Origin: Puffinus mauretanicus | Lineage: Eukaryota > Chordata > Aves > Procellariiformes > Procellariidae | Assembly: GCA_023333565.1 (NCBI GenBank) | Contig: JAJKFH010004101.1 | Coordinates: 233,867-297,866, forward strand | Direction of reading: 5' to 3' | Length of the DNA stretch: 64,000 nucleotides | Part shown: positions 60,951 to 64,000 of the stretch, piece after piece | Layout of the letters: each line of letters opens with the position of its first letter | Numbering within the stretch: the first letter of the stretch is position 1 | The notes under the pieces: generated by a model | Told to the model about the DNA's origin: nothing | The model's database searches: none | Seen by the model: only the letters and a program-made list of their open reading frames with translations | Translations under genes and position numbers: made by a program

Positions 60951-61458
60951 CCTGGACTTCCCCATCCTTTCGCATCACCCACCAAGTGCACCCAGGTCCT
61001 TGAGCAAAAGCAATCACACGGAAGGGTTTTCCCTTGCCAGAGGCAGGAGTAACCCACACTGTCTTCCCCAGCATATTTCTTATGTGCACGACAGGGACTT
61101 TATCTCCATCTACAGTACGTAAGAGTCTTGATTGGGCAGGGCCAGCTCGATTGGCAGATCCCCTGGTGTTGACTAACCAGGTGGCTTTTGCTAAATGTGT
61201 GTCCCAATGCTTGAATGTCCCACCACCCATTGCTCTCAGCGTAGTCTTTAGCAGTCCATTGTATCGTTCGATTTTCCCAGAGGCTGGTGCATGGTAGGGG
61301 ATGTGATAGACCCACTCAATGCCATGCTCTTTGGCCCAGGTGCCTATGAGGGTGTTTCGGAAGTGAGTCCCGTTGTCTGACTCAATTCTTTCTGGGGTTG
61401 CCATGTCGCCATAGGACTTGTTTTTCAAGGCCCAGGATGGTGTTCCGGGCAGTGGCAT
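60951..61458 (-). pseudogene. pol: ERVL copy 2 integrase, second half
   Basis: Same content as 54455-54943 with ESDNGTHF and GKIERYNG retained. The codon that is TGA after CTWWVM in copy 1 is CGA here, so the frame runs on through the deletion junction into the LTR remnant and stops at 60847. The fusion tail is an artefact of the deletion. Confidence 0.9.
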
Positions 61459-61648
61459 GGGGCACAGGGTATGTTTCTAGCCAGCCGGTGGTTGCTTCCA
61501 CCATGGTGAGCACATAGCGCTTACCGTGTCGAGTTTGTGGGAGTGTGATATAATCAATCTGCCAGGCCTCCCCATATTTATATTTCAACCATCGTCCTCC
61601 ATACCATAAAGAGGCTATACTCGCTTGGCTTGTTTGATTGCAGCACAT
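61382..61648 (-). pseudogene. pol: ERVL copy 2 integrase, first half of the core
   Basis: Nearly identical to 54867-55133 with WQIDYITLPQ and VEATTGWLETY. It is delimited by the same two frame breaks: TAG at 61615-61617 upstream and the change near 61415 downstream. Confidence 0.9.
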
Positions 61649-62982
61649 GTTTCACATTCATGGATAACCTGTGCAATAGCTCCCATGGTTGAGTCCACCC
61701 CTCGATCACGAGCCCATCTATATGTTGCATCTCTTCCTTGATGGCCCGAGGCGTCATGCGCCCACTGAGCTATAAATAATTCACCCTTATGTTACCAGTC
61801 CAAATCCACCTGAGCCACTTCAATTTTAGCAGCCTGGTCCACCTGCTGGTTATTTTGATGTTCCTCAGTGGCCCGACTCTTGGGTACGTGAGCATCTACG
61901 TGACGTACTTTTACAACCAGGTTCTCTACTCGGGCAGCAATATCTTGCCACCACGCGGCAGCCCAGATGGGTTTACCTCTGCGCTGCCAGTTATTCTGCT
62001 TCCACTGCTGCAACAACCCCCACAGGACATTTGCCACCATCCATGAGTCAGTGTAGAGATAAAGTACTGGCCATTTTTCTCCTTCAGCAATGTCCAAGGC
62101 CAGCTGGATGGCTTTCACCTCTGCAAACTGGCTCGATTCACCTTCTCCTTCAGCAGTTTCTGCAACTTGGCGTATAGGACTCCATACAGCAGCTTTCCAC
62201 CTCCGATGCTTTCCCACAAGTCGACAGGACCCATCAGTGAACAGGACATATTGCTTCTCATTTTCTGGCAGTTTATTATACAGAGGGGCCTCTTCAGCAC
62301 GTGTCACCTCCTCCTCTGGGGATATTCTAAAATCTTTGCCTTCTGGCCAGTTTGTGATCACTTCCAAGATTCCTGGGTGACTGGGGTTTCCTATTCGGGC
62401 CCGTTGTGTGATCAGTGCGACCCACTTATTCCACGTAGCATCGGTTGCATGATGTGTAGAGGGGATGCTCCCTTTGAACATCCAGCCCAGCACCGGCAGT
62501 CGGGGTGCCAGGAGGAGCTGTGCTTCAGTACCAACCACTTCCAAAGCAGCTCGAATCCCTTCATATGCTGCCAATATCTCCTTCTCAGTTGGAGTGTAGT
62601 GGGCCTTGGATCCTCTGTATCCCCAACTCCAGAACCCTAAGGGTCGACCTCGAGTCTCCCCTGGTGTTTTCTGCCAGAGGCTCCAGGTAGGGCCATTCTC
62701 CCCGGCTGCGGTGTAGAGCACATTCTATACATCTTGTCCTACCCAGACTGGCCCAAGCGTTACTGCATGAACTATCTCCTGTTTAATTTGTTCAAAGGCT
62801 TGTTGTTGCTCAGGGTCCCATTTGAAGTTGTTCTTCTTCCGAGTTACATGATAGAGAGGGCTTACGATCTGACTGTAATCTGGAATATGCATTCTCCAAA
62901 AGCCCACAACGCCTAAGAAAGCTTGTGTTTCCTTTTTGCTAGTTGGTGGGGACATAGCTGTTATTTTGTTGATCACATCCAC
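61615..62982 (-). pseudogene. pol: ERVL copy 2 RT end, RNase H and integrase zinc domain
   Basis: Equivalent of 55100-56467, split by two nonsense changes absent from copy 1: TAG at about 62725 (Lys codon in copy 1) and TAA at 61789-61791 (Gln codon in copy 1). RNase H motifs LFTDGSC and YTDSW are present in the middle section (61792-62721). Confidence 0.92.
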
Positions 62983-63062
62983 TGGGATCTGACGACGTCC
63001 ATCTTGCCATTTTATTCCTAAAAACTGGATCTCCTGTGCAGGTCCCTTGACCTTACTTTGTC

Positions 63063-63620
63063 TTATGGCAAACTGGCCTTCAGAAGGATTTGAATTATTT
63101 TCTTCCCTTTCTCAAAAACTTCTTCTGCTGTGTTGCCCGACACGATGATGTCATCAATGTACTGCAGGTGTTCTGGAGCCTCACCCTGTTCCAGTGCGGT
63201 GTGGATCAGTCCATGGCAAATGGTAGGGCTGTGTTTCCACTCCTGGGGCAGTCGGTTCCAGGTGTACTGGACGCCCCTCCAAGTGAAAGCAAACTGTGGC
63301 CTGCACTCTGCCGCCAAAGGGATTGAGAAGAACGCATTAACGATGTCAATTGTGGCGTACCACTTGGCTGCCTTTGACTCCAGTTCATATTGGAGTTCTA
63401 GCACGTTCGGCACGGCAGCACTCAGTGGCGGCGTGACTTCGTTCAGGCCACGGTAGTCTACTGTTAGTCTCCACTCTCCACTAGACTTTCGCACTGGCCA
63501 TATGGGACTGTTAAAGGGTAAGCGAGTCTTGCTGATAACTCCTTGGCTCTCCAGTCGACGAATCAGCTCATGGATGTGGATCAGGGAATCTCGGTTGGTG
63601 CGATATTGCCGCCGGTGCAC
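63063..63620 (-). pseudogene. pol: ERVL copy 2 reverse transcriptase
   Basis: Fingers and palm in one frame, from the equivalent of the RT start through YIDD, without the frameshift seen in copy 1 near 56957. It ends in the shared TAA at 63063-63065. Confidence 0.93.
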
Positions 63621-64000
63621 TGTTGTGGTAGCGATTGGTACCTGCTGTTCTTCAACCCCACAACAGAAGGGTCCTCCGAGAGACCAGGCAAGGTGGACAG
63701 CTGTTTAATTTCCTCCGTCTCCAGGGCAGCTATACCAAAAGCCCACCGGTACCCTTTTGGGTCCTTGAAATACCCTCTCCTGAGGTAGTCTGTGCCAAGG
63801 ATGCACAGAGCCTCTGGGCCAGTCACAATGAAGTGCTTCTGCCACTCATTCCCAGTTAGGCTCACTTCGGCCTCCAATACAGTTAACTCTTGGGATCCGC
63901 CTGTCACTCCAGAAATACAAATGGGTTCTGCCCCTTTATAGCTTGATGGCATCAGGGTACACTGTGCACCGGTGTCTACTAGAGCCTTATACTCCTGTGG
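63581..64000 (-). pseudogene. pol: ERVL copy 2 protease, cut by the window edge
   Basis: Protease C-terminal part with the CILGTDYLRR stretch. The DTG active site codons lie at about 63985 near the edge. A 10-nt deletion between two CAACCC repeats near 63655 puts it out of frame with RT; copy 1 retains both repeats. Confidence 0.88.

Larger units (their letters stand above)
60848..64000 (-). mobile_element. ERVL copy 2, rearranged and cut by the window edge
   Basis: Same family and orientation as copy 1, about 97% identical in pol by eye. The 3' LTR is reduced to its last ~100 bp (60848-60950) and is joined directly to the end of integrase, so U3 and the post-pol region are deleted. Pol runs from the junction to the right edge, which cuts the element in the protease. 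Its own lesions: TAA at 61789-61791, TAG near 62725, and a 10-nt deletion near 63655. It also shares three frame breaks with copy 1. Confidence 0.95.

Overview
The window is gene-poor, AT-rich vertebrate DNA, almost certainly from a bird and probably a neoavian. The evidence is CR1 LINE pieces ending in ATTCTATG-type tails, a family of ERVL-type LTRs of the kind abundant in birds, and an endogenous retrovirus whose Env transmembrane subunit looks alpharetroviral. I see no host protein-coding gene, tRNA or rRNA. All recognisable coding capacity belongs to transposable elements and every such frame is broken somewhere. The rest looks like intergenic or deep intronic DNA with microsatellites.

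Layout. 1-458: ERVL-type LTR cut by the window edge. 2899-3024: CR1 3' tail (minus). 6155-7256: 1.1-kb CR1 with RT and 3' end (plus). 13293-13905: solo ERVL LTR with a 5-bp target duplication. 14390-15830: very old CR1 (minus). 16519-21917: class II endogenous retrovirus on the minus strand with near-identical LTRs, a tRNA-Lys3-type primer site, broken gag, most of PR/RT/RNase H missing, integrase, and an env frame interrupted by one stop. 23330-24487: LTR-like block (minus) with a TATA box and internal tandem repeats. 24.5-40.9 kb: mostly unannotated AT-rich DNA with a C-rich island at 35905-36359. 40895-41434 and 45725-46169: solo ERVL LTRs (plus). 48987-49115: CR1 tail (minus). 53432-58911: complete-length but pseudogenised ERVL (minus) with both LTRs, a tRNA-Lys primer site and an ACAAT target duplication. 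60380-60847: CR1 fragment interrupted by a second minus-strand ERVL copy that runs off the right edge at 64000.

How the parts relate. The ERVL elements appear as one edge-cut LTR, three solo LTRs, one two-LTR element and one rearranged copy. Their U3 carries an E-box/CRE/TATA-like cluster. The two internal ERVL copies share three pol frame breaks, so at least one ancestor was already defective, or the copies have exchanged sequence. The class II element is the youngest by LTR comparison. It is also structurally the strangest: its primer site and integrase are betaretrovirus-like, its Env TM is alpharetrovirus-like, and about 350 nt of unrelated-looking sequence sits where RT should be. Divergence figures are counts by eye, not computed alignments.
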